Of a DNA stretch of 64,000 bases, positions 33,626-44,521 are shown one piece after another. A program made the translations under genes and the position numbers. The notes beneath the pieces were generated by a model, which had not been told where the DNA came from, did no database searches, and saw only the letters and a list, made by a program, of their open reading frames with translations. Origin of the DNA: Bombardia bombarda (Eukaryota > Ascomycota > Sordariomycetes > Sordariales > Lasiosphaeriaceae); the NCBI GenBank assembly GCA_030512295.1, contig JAULSR010000003.1:2914001-2978000 (forward strand), in the 5' to 3' direction. The first letter of the stretch is position 1. Each line of letters starts with the position of its first letter.

Positions 33626-34227
33626 GGTCAAAGAAGGTCAATACTACTTGCTACGACAAGCAGCGCGTGAAACTTGGTGGAAGCCAAAGTCGGTAATGAG
33701 CAAATTGAGTGCTGAATCTTTGAGGGATAAGAGACATGTATATTCGTAGGTTTACTTGAGACTCCATATGTAAGCATTAAGCTGTTGCCAAGGCAGGTGC
33801 CTAGGGTAGTTCATCGAGGAAATCATACCTAGAACTGACTGAAAGTTAGATTGAAAGGGGATTTTGATTGATGGTACCGAGGAAGAAGATGCGAAGTGGA
33901 GAATAAAAAGTGCAAAAACCTGGTTGGGCTAGCCGGTCGAGACTGAGACCCTAAATCGTGCTATGGTTAGCGGGCAAGCGAATCGTGCCTGCCAGTTTAG
34001 GGGACTGAAAATGCCACCCCACCCTCCCCCGCCTTAGTACTACACCGACACGCGAGTCACCTCTAGTGTAAGGTACAGTACCGTATCAACTGGACAACTG
34101 CAGATGTCATCTTCTAGCATCTCTCCATCGTCCTTCATTTCTCGCAAACTTTGCTTCGGAATGGGGTCGCGATCAAATCTCTGGATTCATCAACCCCCCC
34201 AACTGCCACACCCCGGCCTGGCTCACC
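33626..34227. other. Intergenic
   Basis: Promoter space of divergent candidates. The sequence GTAAGGTACAGTACCG at 34070-34085 contains a short inverted repeat. No gene seen. Confidence 0.4.
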
Positions 34228-34905
34228 ATGTCTACCCTTACTTTCCATCCATTTCCGCGCCTGCCTCTGGAGCTGCGCCAACGCATTTGGGAGCTTAGCA
34301 TGGAGACTCGGGAGGTTGTGGTGGGGCGCGATGTTGACTGTCGTTCGCTCACTCTGCAACCACCGCCCATTCTCCATGCCTGCGCCGAGAGTCGCTCACA
34401 TCTCCAGCGCTACTACGCCAAAGCTTTTGCTTCTACGACACCTGCTAAGCCCGGGCATATCTGGGTCAACTTTTATATCGATACCATCTACCTTACCTAA
34501 TATACGATCCCGAAACTCGACCCTGACCAGGAGCTTCCCAAAATCAGAGAACTGGCTGCCACCTCTTCTACAACCCCTTCTTTCGACCCACCACGTCTCT
34601 ACCACCATGAGGCTGCCCTTGGCCTTTCTGGTTGCCTGCATTGCCGCAGGCGTCTCGGCAAGAGGGACGCGGGTCAGCTACGAGAAGATCTTCTTGTATT
34701 TCGCTTGGCAAATCGACCAACTCAACCCAGAACCCCAGAAAGAGGTCATTGGGAAACGGGTATCTGCAAAGAAGTCACTCCTAAGCACGAGCCATGCACC
34801 GTTACCTACACGGGGCGTGATCTAGTAGTTACGCATCGCGACCAGCAACGCGTCGATTCTACATCAGTCCTTGATATGCCACAGAAAATATTCCCAGATT
34901 CGTGA
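34228..34905 (+). pseudogene. 2EXR-domain protein relic
   Basis: The first 90 codons encode a 2EXR domain start: FHPFPRLPLELRQRIWELSM, later PPILHACAESRSH, RYYAKAF and VNFYIDTIYLT. Full-length members of this fungal family run 250-400 residues. Here a TAA at 34498-34500 ends it. Reading on in the same frame gives YTIPKLDPDQELPKIRELA, which fits the next part of the family, so the stop was probably a CAA codon. The frame then stays open to 34905 but loses family character after about 34570. The break therefore looks like one nonsense change plus loss of the C-terminal part. Function of 2EXR proteins is not established. Confidence 0.55.
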
Positions 34906-34955
34906 CCCAATGCTCAACAAAAGATATAGCAGACACCAAGTCCCTCCAACTCACA

Positions 34956-36851
34956 CTATAAAGGTCGAGAAACTCCTCTCGCCTTTGGTCTCCTGAACGG
35001 ATGCGCCTCCGTGTTCAAAACATACTCATCCAAACTGATCAGATCAGGAGGCGAAAAGGCGAGATAAAAGTACTTTAGCGTCTCAGCCAGCCAAAAGCTC
35101 TGTTATCATCAATCATCAATGTCAGCTCTCTATCAAGTCATCATCAACACACCAGTTAACTCTCACCTCCATGTAATCCTCTTTGGGAAGCGGGTACTCT
35201 GCCCTCGTCACATCCAACACCGCGGCATTGGCGTATTCGGTCTCGGTCCCGTTCGCCACCGCAACAAACATGTCCCAGGCCGTCTGCTGGAACTCTTCGC
35301 GGCCAGTTATACGCCACAGAATAAACACACTCTCGATGGCCTCGGGACGCAGCAGGTAGCGCGGGTCTTTGGCCGTCGTGAACCCCTTGGGCAGATGGCT
35401 CGCCCACTCAGGCCGCTTCTTCTTCTCTTCATCAAACAACGTCTCGTCCCACCGGCAACCACTATCACTGCGCGACTTGCACGGGACCATGTTATATCTC
35501 TCGGGCATGATACCCGTGGGCATGGCACTGTACGCATACATGCACCCCTTGGTCAGCTTCGCACCCAGATCGTCAGCCCAGTCGGGCCGCCGGAAAAGCC
35601 GACCCGCTAATGCATATATTCCGCCCACAAAGCAACCAAGATGTTCACTTTCTGGGTCCAGATTCACCTTGTCGTCATCGTCAACACTGGCCGTACCAAT
35701 CATAAGCAAATCCTCCTCCCCCGGCAGCATAGGGCGGAAGAAGAACGTATGATTGGCAGCCTCCAGAAACGCCCGCGACATGGTCTCGTACTGCGGCTCC
35801 AACCCCCCAAGGAGTGCATGCATCTTGGGCAGGTACTCGTACAACGAATCAGCCGAGCCGCCAATACTAAAGTACGACCCCGTCGTGACGTCTTTGCGCG
35901 ACATGGAAACATAAATCGGCCACAGCCCAGGAATCTTCGTCCACGGCTGCCCCTTGGCAAACACCTCCATGACCCGCGCCACAGCGTCGTAGTACTTCGG
36001 ATCCCCCGTCACCTGCGACAGATGCGTCATCTCCATCGACAGCGTCCCAGGCGACGCAGACACGACCGATCCCTCCACCATCAACCCCTCGCCCGCCTTC
36101 GCCTCTTCAAACCCAAAGAAGTCAACAGGCATCCGATCCTTGGTGTTATACCCCGCATACAACATATCCCCCAGCTCAACCGCCTTGACGAGCAACACCT
36201 CACGCCCGCTGAGGTCATACGCGGCCAACAGCCCGCCCAGGTAGCGGATATTCACCTCAAACATGTTGACGCTGAAGCTGCTGCTCTTGCCAAAGTCGAT
36301 GCCCGCGACCGCCGTCACCGCCTCGTCGAACTCGGCCCGCAGCCCCATGATCCACAGCGTGTCGAGCGCGTCGACCAGGGTCGCGGCCCAGCCGCTGAAC
36401 TGGTCTTTGTACTCGCCGGAGATAGGCTGCAGCGCGTCCTTCATCCATGCGTGCTTGCGGTAGCTGGCCCAGTTCTTCTTGAAGAGGTCCCGCACTGCTT
36501 GGCGGCGGGCTTCGCGTACCGTGGCGGCGGCGGGTGTCTCGGGCGGGAAGTTGTGCTGGACGCGGGGCAGCGAGATCGGCCGCCCGGCGGGGAGGGGCGG
36601 AGCTGCCAGGTGGGCGGGTACTTGAACTTGACGGAGCTCCAGTCGAAGGTGCTGGTAGATTTTAGGTGTGACGTAGCGGACGAGTCTTTGTTCATGTGCC
36701 GCTCTAGGCGGACGGACTCTAGGTTGAGGTCCTGCCCCTGTGTGCTGCCATGGCGGGTGGAGGATGATCGCAGATAATAGAACCATACGAGGAGGGCTAG
36801 GGCGGCGAGGATCAGGTTCCGACTGCGACCGAGACGGAATTGTCGGTGCAT
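34956..36851 (-). CDS. GH47 class I alpha-1,2-mannosidase, frameshifted here
   Basis: Glycoside hydrolase family 47 enzyme that trims mannose from N-glycans in the ER or Golgi. It begins MHRQFRLGRSRN with a type II anchor (LILAALALLVWFYYL), a stem, and FDWSSVK. The catalytic domain follows with VREARRQAVRDLFKKNW, GWAATLVDALDTLWIMGL, SPGTLSMEMTHLSQ and RPEAIESVFILWRITG. A 67-base intron (35166-35100) joins EDYMEV-side sequence to SFWLAETLKYFYL, and the calcium-binding Thr of NTEAHPF is present. One base appears missing in the GC-rich stretch 36570-36625: the N-terminal anchor frame and the catalytic frame differ by one, with no room for an intron. Otherwise complete (about 600 residues), so an assembly error is more likely than decay. 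Confidence 0.88.
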
Positions 36852-36864
36852 AGTGTCGTTGGAA

Positions 36865-36890
36865 GTGGTGGTGGTGGTGGTGGTGGTGGC
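36865..36890. repeat. GGT/ACC microsatellite in the GH47 leader
   Basis: About eight GTG units just upstream of the predicted start codon. Confidence 0.8.
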
Positions 36891-38100
36891 ATTAAGCGTG
36901 CACACGTACGCCTAGAGTACAGTATGTCACGAAAAAAGAGATGAGAATACCATTACTACAGAAGCGCCATGGATAACAACCTCGACCTGTTTTAAGTCGG
37001 TACCGACGGCATGTTGGTTTGGCTGGAATGTGAAGTCGGGGCTCAAGAACGCGATGCTTGGCATTGGGTGGAATGGAAGGACGTCACCTTCGAAATCTGT
37101 TCGGAAGAATAGGCCAGATCAGACACTTGAGCTGAGTTTAGCCCATTTCAGCCAGAGGATTGAGGTGCGGCGGGTAAATTCAGCCTCTCAAGCCATTGTA
37201 TGCGGATATGCGGCATCTGGAAGGATGCCAAGCAAAGGCCAAGGGTGCAGTTTGGGTATGGTGGCTGGGCGATGTGGTATGTGGTTGCTACGTCAATTGA
37301 TGTGTTATTCATCAATGTGGGCAAAGAGCATTGTATTTCATTGTGTTTTGGGGTTATAGCAATCCCGAGATGGAAGGTGGTGAATGTCTGCAACAAACAC
37401 TACACGTGTACAATCACAATAACGGTTACCTACCTTCGTAAAGTTGTTTAATAATAGGGATTGATGGTACCTGAATCAATGACATAATGCGTATTTTCAA
37501 AGCAGGTCAAATTTCAATGGGTAAAAAAAGGAGCGAGCGATGTTGGTTTTTCTAACAAAGAGACAGTTACGGAACCTTTAGTTCTTCAGCCCCAAAATGC
37601 AATGAGTTGTTGCATGGAACACTGTGGCTTGAAGAAGAGTTTGATTCTTTGCCAGGTTGAAGACGTGTTATTGACCTACCATATACTGTCATTGTATTAG
37701 AGATAGATTTTGAGCATCTCAAAGTTCTCATAACAGCAGAGGAGCGGGATCAAAGTGTGCAGGTTCTAAAAATTAGATTAGCAACAAAGGGAGGAATAGA
37801 CAAAAGCAATTGAACTTAATGGCTGTAAAAATAGACCTGAAACTTGCACTTGTTCACACACACTTGAACAAAGGGGTAATAGACAAGACCTGTCTGCGAC
37901 AGAACAAGCTATCACAGCCGTGTTGCAGGGCCTTTGTACGGTTCAGTATAATTAAAGAGACTGGAACCTGAGACAGAGTCTCAGAAACCCAGGACTCTTA
38001 TTACAAGACAACTTTCGATAGATTGGCTTACGGCAACTGGTAAAGCAAGACAGACACCACAACGAACTCTATCTGAGACATTCGATATCGTCGAAATACC
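36891..38100. promoter_or_regulatory. Divergent promoter region
   Basis: About 1.2 kb between the GH47 and SNF2-like genes transcribed away from each other. AT-rich toward the right, with no coding signal. Contains both promoters. Confidence 0.45.
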
Positions 38101-41011
38101 ATGAGTTTAGCCATGAGATTCAAGCCAGATACCAGGCCCCGCCTGTGGGACCTGAGTACTTACTACGTGAACGTACTTCGGACGGACACCAACAAGCGGA
38201 TTCGATTCCGCATGGTCGACCTGATAGAAGATGATAAAGTCACCGATGAAGTATTTGACGACTACGAACCTGAGCTGTACAGATGGTCCGTGTTTGAGCA
38301 GTTCCTCAAGGAGCAGCTCAACTACGACCCTGACACTTACGAAATTACTTGGTCGCAATGGGGCAGCAGGGGCCCAGTAGCAAATGGTGTGCAGGAGCCT
38401 GGAAAGTGGGAAGAAATCCTGGACGACATTATTACCGATAACCGAAAAAAGATTCGCGCATTGTTTACCTTCAGCGATCTGTGCTTTGTTGTCCACCCCA
38501 AGGACAAGACGCTGCCGTGGGCTACACCCATTACCGTGCTCGACTCAGAGCCCAAGGATATTGAGCCCGAGGTTGTTGAGCCAGTAAAGGAAACCAAAGC
38601 CACACCGGCTCCGTCATCTTCTAAGCCGTCTAAGGCTCCGCTGTCTAGGCCTCCGCTGTCCAAGACTCCAGTGTCCAAGACTCCAGTGTCCAAGCCCCCA
38701 CTGTCCAAGTCTACCGGCACCACGGCTGAGGGCTCAAAGAAGAAGCCAACACCAACTGTGCGCAGGAGTGATGTTGAAGCCTTGAAGAAGGCGGGACTCG
38801 CTCCCAAGGTCGAACCCAAGGTCGAGCTTGTGGACGTGAATCTTGGCGAGGTCAAGACGCAGGATGAAGAGGACAACGACTACGGCGCCATCGACGACGG
38901 CATTGTCGACACCTATGTCGGCAGCTTCAACAATGGCGACAACCCTGAGATGTGGCGCGATTGTCTCGAGTTCTTCAAAATCCCTACTCTCGAGTATGCG
39001 CAGAAGATGAACAACAAGAAGAAAGGCCAAGCGCGGGTTCCCGTGAAGACGATCCCGGGTATGTCTGTGGGCCTGTTTGACTACCAACTCATGGGCATTT
39101 TCAACTTGCTCAAAGTTCTGTTCAACGACGTCTCAGGGGGCCTGCTGAGCGACGAACAGGGCCTGGGCAAGACGCAGGAGATGTGCGGCCTCATTGCACT
39201 TGCCAACCAACTGCGCAGAAGCAAGGCGGAGGCGAAGGCGAAGGCGAAGGATGCTGTCAATAACGGAAAGCACAATGCACCTAACAGTGGCGCCAAGACG
39301 TGTCCCATGGATGGGCGTTATGGCATCAAGTGCTACTGCTACCACACTTCCACCAGGCAGCTGGCCGACTTGCTCCCCAAGGGCTTCAGCGTCATTGTTA
39401 CGCCTGCCAGAGGTGTCGAGCAGATCTTTCGCGAATGCTCGTCCAAGCTCGATACCACGGTGATGAAGCTCCGTATCCTTGGTAGCACCAAGGAAAAGGA
39501 GAAGCTGACCGACGCCGACATCAAGGCTCTCAAATCTGGCCAAAGCGATTACATCGTTATCTGTCCCTCCGACAAGGTCTCCCAGCTCCAAGGCAAGGGT
39601 AACAAGCTTGAGCTCATCCCTGGAGCCGTCTTCCTAGACGAGTTCCATGAGTACACGGCGCCCAAGGGCACCGAGGACAGCGCCACCATTGCGTGGCTCA
39701 AGGCCCTCAAGGCTCGCGACCCCAAGAAGCCCCCTCTGGTCTACTTTGTCTCCGGCACCCCCCTGGACACCTCCCCAGCCGACATCCGCCAGGCCATCGC
39801 CCTTTTTGAGCGCGATTCCTGGAAGGATGAGTCCCACACGATGTCCCGCGCCACTCTCGCGGCCTTTGATGAGCTGACAGCCACCTACCACACGCTTGTC
39901 GCACAACAATCCAACGGCGAGGACGTGCCCAAGGAAGCCATCGCCAAATACCGCCAACACCTCAACTCAATCCTCCGCAACCTCATGGTCCGCCGTCTCG
40001 GCACCGAAGAGTTCGCAGGCATATCCCTGACCAGCATCGGGCCCCTCAAGGTCAACATCGTCGACCACCAGCTCCCCGACTCCCTCGTCGCAGACCTGCA
40101 AGCCCTCGCCGACTCCACAAAGCAACTCGCCGAAGGCCAGGTCGCTGCCGGCGCCGCCCCCTCCGTCAGCCGTTTCCTCCGCAGCAACAAAGCCCAAGAC
40201 ATCCTCCTCCGTCTCCGGCTAGCCTCTACCTTCCCCAGCATCGCCTCCCCCTCCTCCTCCTCTTCCGACAACTTCACCTTCACCAGAGAAGAAATCGTCA
40301 CCGAACTCTCCACCGCCTCCAACACGCTCTCCAAGACCCGCTACTACCCACACATTCCCCACTGGGCCGCCGCCTCCCCCAAGCTCGCCACCATCGACAG
40401 GACCATCGAGACCATGCTGTCCGACACCGCCCGCATCGAGGGCGAGAGCTCCTCCGCCAAGAAGCTCATCATCTTCGCCCCCTCGAGGCCGAAGCCATGA
40501 TCCTCTCGGGCTACCTCGCGCTCCGCAAGGCCTTCGCCACTGCCGACAAGAACAGGATCCCCGACAAGGGCCACCCCCTGTCCTTCTGGAAGCGCATCAA
40601 GCCGGCCTGGGTGCACTCGGGCATGACGCAGATTGAGCGCCGCGCGGCCCTGGACAAGTTCCTCGAGGTGGGCCAGGCGCCGCCCAACGTGCTCGTCACG
40701 ACGGTCGAGCTGGCGGGCACGGGGCTGAACCTGCAAAAGGCCGGGTACATGGTGATCACGAGCCCGGCGTGGACGAAGCGGGACAGCCAGCAGGCGTATT
40801 ACCGGATTCATCGCGTGGGGCAGAGGCAGAAGACGGTGCTGCAGCTGTTGACGGGGCGGTGGAACCCGGCGGAGAGGGCGGTGTTGGCGCGGTATGAGGC
40901 CAAGGGGGTCGAGGGGGCGATGTGTGGACGGTGGGAAATGGGTTTGCGGCGGCGGCGGCGGCGGGTGGGGAGGGGTTGGTGGAGAGGCATAATGAGGAGG
41001 TGAAGAAGTAG
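38101..41011 (+). CDS. SNF2-like DNA-dependent ATPase, frameshifted twice here
   Basis: A SNF2/helicase superfamily 2 protein of about 970 residues, presumably nuclear and acting on chromatin or DNA repair. The N-terminal 330 residues are family-specific, with a Pro/Ser/Lys repeat. Helicase motif I is DEQGLGKT at 351-358 and motif II is DEFHE at 513-517. Helicase C motifs follow: VLVTTVELAGTGLNLQKAGY and QQAYYRIHRVGQRQKTV. The frame breaks at the C5 run 40478-40482 (expected FAPLEAEAMILSGYLAL) and again at the G5 run 40913-40917 (expected EGGDVWTVGNGFAAAAAAGG, stop at 41009-41011). Each break is explained by one missing base. Both flanks of each break are coding-like, so the gene is probably intact in the organism. 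No intron seen. Confidence 0.85.
38641..38709 (+). repeat. 15-bp tandem repeat inside the SNF2-like gene
   Basis: Units such as CTGTCCAAGACTCCA and GTGTCCAAGCCCCCA, about 4.6 copies, encode (L/V)SK(T/P)P repeats in a disordered linker. Copy number may vary between strains. Confidence 0.8.
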
Positions 41012-41284
41012 GTGTGAGGTGAGGTGAAGGTGAGGTGAGCCCGGTAGTCTGGCGTTGGGCATTGGGCGTTGGGCGATGGGCGTTGGCCGTTTTATGTATT
41101 CAAGTCTAGTTTTAGTTGCACTGTGGGTCGTTCTTTCTTTACTGGCTGTGACTGGTTTTATTGGCGCACTTTCTTATTATTTTCTGTATCCATCTATTGC
41201 CGCTCGTGCAAATGCTCAAGGTCCCCATCCATGCAATAAGCTCCCACCCGTTGACTCCCTAGAACTGGTCCGGTCACAGTGTGT

Positions 41285-41941
41285 TTAGTAATCCGACCAG
41301 ACAATGCTGCCAGGGTTCTCGTAGCAGCTCACAGCCGCTGGCGTGTCGCGATGATACTCGAGCCCGCTCTCGTCCAGGTTCTCCAGCGCCTCGCACTTAG
41401 CAACCAGCGACACGGGCGCACACCCCTCGGGCACCGCCGTCGGCGCATACCGGATCTGGTACTGCTGGTCCTCGAGGCACACCACAAAGGTGCCCTGCGC
41501 CGTAGGGTCGGTGGGTGCGCCCACATCGACCTTGGCCACGACACTGCCGACGCTCACGCCCTTGGTGCCCTCGCCAACATTGATGCCGACGTACTGCACG
41601 GTGGGATCCGAGTAGAGCGGGCCCAGGGCGATGGAGAAGGGGTAGTCGTTGCTGCTGTCGCGCGTGATGCCCTCGGTGCCATTTTGGTAGAAGATGGTGG
41701 TGGGCGCCGCCGAAGGCTGCAGGATCATGCGGCTCTGGCCTGCGCCCACGTGCGAGCCCGAGACCTTCCAGTTGTTGACGTCGCTGGCCCAGGGGTAGTT
41801 GATCTGGTCGGTGACGTTGGCGACGAGGGAGAAGCCGGTCGATGAGGAGGTGGGTGGGACGCCGGCACGCTTGGAGAGGATGGGCGAGGCCGAGGTGGTG
41901 GCCGCGAGGGCGAGGGTTGAGGCGAGGATGGCGGAGAGCAT
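41285..41941 (-). CDS. Secreted protein, DUF7907-like
   Basis: A single-exon 218-residue protein with a clear signal peptide (MLSAILASTLALAATTSA, about 1-18) and a possible KR processing site (SPILSKRAG). The mature part starts with TGFSLVANVTDQINYPWASD and has NNWKVSGSHVGAGQSRMILQ and N-glycosylation sites (NVT, NGT). It resembles a family of secreted fungal proteins that I believe corresponds to DUF7907, whose function is unknown. Cysteines near the end (VVCLEDQQ, GCAPVSLVAKC, VSCYENPG) probably form disulfides. Its stop faces that of the SNF2-like gene 270 bases away. Could be a wall-associated or host-contact protein; inference only. Confidence 0.8.
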   Translation of the reverse strand: MLSAILASTLALAATTSASPILSKRAGVPPTSSSTGFSLVANVTDQINYPWASDVNNWKVSGSHVGAGQSRMILQPSAAPTTIFYQNGTEGITRDSSNDYPFSIALGPLYSDPTVQYVGINVGEGTKGVSVGSVVAKVDVGAPTDPTAQGTFVVCLEDQQYQIRYAPTAVPEGCAPVSLVAKCEALENLDESGLEYHRDTPAAVSCYENPGSIVWSDY

Positions 41942-44521
41942 GTTGATAGTAGTAGTGGTGATGATAGTGTTGATTTTGAGTCTGAGTGTTGTTTGATTGA
42001 TTGGTTGAGTTGACTTATGAAGTGGCAGTGATAAGTGTCGATGATTGAATGGCTGATGGAGTGGATGGTTTATTTTACACGCGCCGCCCTCGACTTCTTA
42101 TAGTCCATCATTCGTGCGATTCCCTGTTCCCAACTTCTTCCAAATATCATCAGTTGCTGAGTGAGGCCCTACCTTGCCTGCCTCAGCAACATCACCAGCG
42201 ACTCCGTGCTGCAACATCGTAAAAGGTAACACGAAGAAGTTGCAGTGCACTTGCCTGGTTTGGTTGTGTCCTACTGTCAAGGCAGTGCACCGCTGGGGCT
42301 AACCGCAGCCACTGTAAAATCGCCATGTCGGACCCATACCTATAATACGAGGCGCCTATCCCCGGATACGATGGGCGCTCCCGCTTTTAGCATTTCTTCC
42401 CAACCGGTGCTAGCCTGTCAGCCGGTGCAAGCATCTCCGCGATATCAGCTGTTAGTACAACAGGGGTTTCAGACGTCATGCATCCCTACTACGCTAACAG
42501 TTCAAGGGTCAGAGAAAGCTTCAAGTCACGTCACCTGTGGCTTGTGAGGGCAAATAGCGTTCCTGCCATACAACGTACCATTTTTGAAAACTTGAAGCTG
42601 CAATGGTAGGGTAAACACATACGGTACCTGCATAGGTACTAAGGATTTCTGTTTTGGTTAAACATAGCTGGCGTCTAACTTCATTGACATTAAAGCCATT
42701 TTGTGCGATTGTTAGCTAACCATTGCTAATGGTTTGCAATGGCTTGGTCTTGCGAGTTTTATGCGTCTTTCATATAACAAACAAACCTAAACGGTTGCAA
42801 TGTCGGCCAGTGCAGCAAGGCGGTTGATTAAGCAATTAGCAATCGAAACAGACATAAGTTGAATTCGAGTGGGGTTAACATTCAATGGAGCCACTTTCCT
42901 ACAAGTACCTGCATATGTCAAAACTGATGGTGTACCGTGTTTGATAACGTCGGTGTTATTTTAACAATTTCAATTTCGATTGTTTGCGTCCCACAGAACC
43001 TTGCGCACTGACGAGGCCGTGCTGAGGTTCCTGTATACAGACCAGAATATGATGTGAAGGCTCTATTTGGTATGTGGACGTGGGTCGTGGTGCAGCAGTC
43101 TGGTATTGGAGAGCAGTAAAGAATCAATCCCCACATAGAAGTCCAACCACCAGCCGACATGCGATACGGGCGGCACATTCCTTCTTTACGCCAAATCCTC
43201 AACTTTGCTATATAATAGTAATTATGACGTAGTTACAAGATTTTAGGATATTTGTTTCGAAGTGGGCACTGACTGAAATGACGACATGCAAATCCGAACC
43301 CGACAGTACTATGCATGGGAGATGCGAACCAATCTGCATGTTAGCCTGACAAAACTACCCTACAACCTACTTTACTTAGGAGATTCTGGGGCCGATCATT
43401 CTAGGGAATCGAAGTGCCGAGGTGGTGCCATAGATGTGCTACCCCAGATTTCATTAGCAGATAAGATGCAGACAGACCCAGCTTGCAACACACCCAGGTC
43501 AGGTCCTAGGCTCCTGTATGTCCCAGTGTATGTAGGAGCGATGCGCGGCAGCTGCACTTTTCAGTATTGAGGCCTGGTTGTCCAGCTACGGTTGGGTGTC
43601 GATATGTGTTCTAGGTAGGCAGATAGCGAGATCAGCCAATGGCCTCGCAAGAATCAAAAGACCCGGGATTGACCAAATCTGATGGGGTAATAAGATGGAA
43701 CCTGGCGAAATTGTTGGGTACCTAGGTACCCAATGAACTACCCGGATTGGTTGCAATGTCGAGTGTGTGATAAAGTGCGGGCATCGACAGGTGCGCCTCG
43801 CACCTTCCCGGTGTGCTAGTCTCAAAAAGTTAGATGACGATCTCACCGCGGGTCTGGCACCTTCCGTGGTTGCATAGGCGTCCCTGCCTGGCCGACCGGG
43901 CAGCCACCTGGTGGGAGGGTCCAGGTCGACCGGTGAGCACGCACAATACGGATTCGTAGGAGGTCTGGGCGGCTTGCTCCCTAATTGGGCGCCGACGTAG
44001 CTGTGAATCCCCTCCCGCCTCACGCCCAGTCACTGACTGGAACCCACCAAACGCGACCAAACCCGCCACCAAGCGCCCCCTTGTTTTCAGTCATCCGGGT
44101 TCCATGCCCGTGACCTAGTCCATATCGAATTCCCTCCCTTCGCCACGCCACGCCCGTTTCCATGTACAACCTCCCCGCGGGACGCCCTGGAAAAGCTCGA
44201 ATGCATAACCCATCGCTGCACGACCGAGTCGCACTTTGTCTCCTTGTCTGCCTGCAAACGCTCTTCGCCCCTGCCCCAGACTTCTCCGACATGAAGCACT
44301 TCCAGTGCAACCGCCCTCTTCAGCCTTGTGGAATCCTTTAGGTACTCCGTAAGAACTCTGTTTGTCGACCGATCGGGCTCTCTCTTCGCTTAGAATAGTA
44401 CCTTAGTCGCCTTGCTTTTTTGTGCGTGCCGATACCACCCATCACCCACTTGATCGCCTGCCACCCGAGCAGCAGCGGCCACATCGCTTCGCCTCTCCTT
44501 CCTCCTTCCTCCTCGACAGCT
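41942..44521. other. Gene-poor stretch of 2.6 kb with two promoters
   Basis: Head-to-head space between the secreted-protein gene and the bZIP gene. Short frames only. TACCTAGGTACC, a palindrome, is at about 43720-43731. The C/T-rich segment 44,440-44,521 is the bZIP leader. Confidence 0.45.

Noticed and set aside
36570..36640. An intron to explain the GH47 frame change
   Set aside because: The only GT...AG pair between the conserved segments is about 20 bases long, far below the fungal minimum.
35641..36777. 378-residue plus-strand frame opposite GH47
   Set aside because: Arg/His/Gln-rich antisense shadow of the mannosidase.
27630..36851. A secondary-metabolite cluster around the GMC and membrane-protein genes
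   Set aside because: No polyketide, peptide or terpene synthase nearby; GH47 is a housekeeping enzyme.
41055..41288. 77-residue hydrophobic frame after the SNF2-like gene
   Set aside because: Lies in the short convergent 3' flank, repetitive start (GTTGGGCGATGGGC); probably chance.
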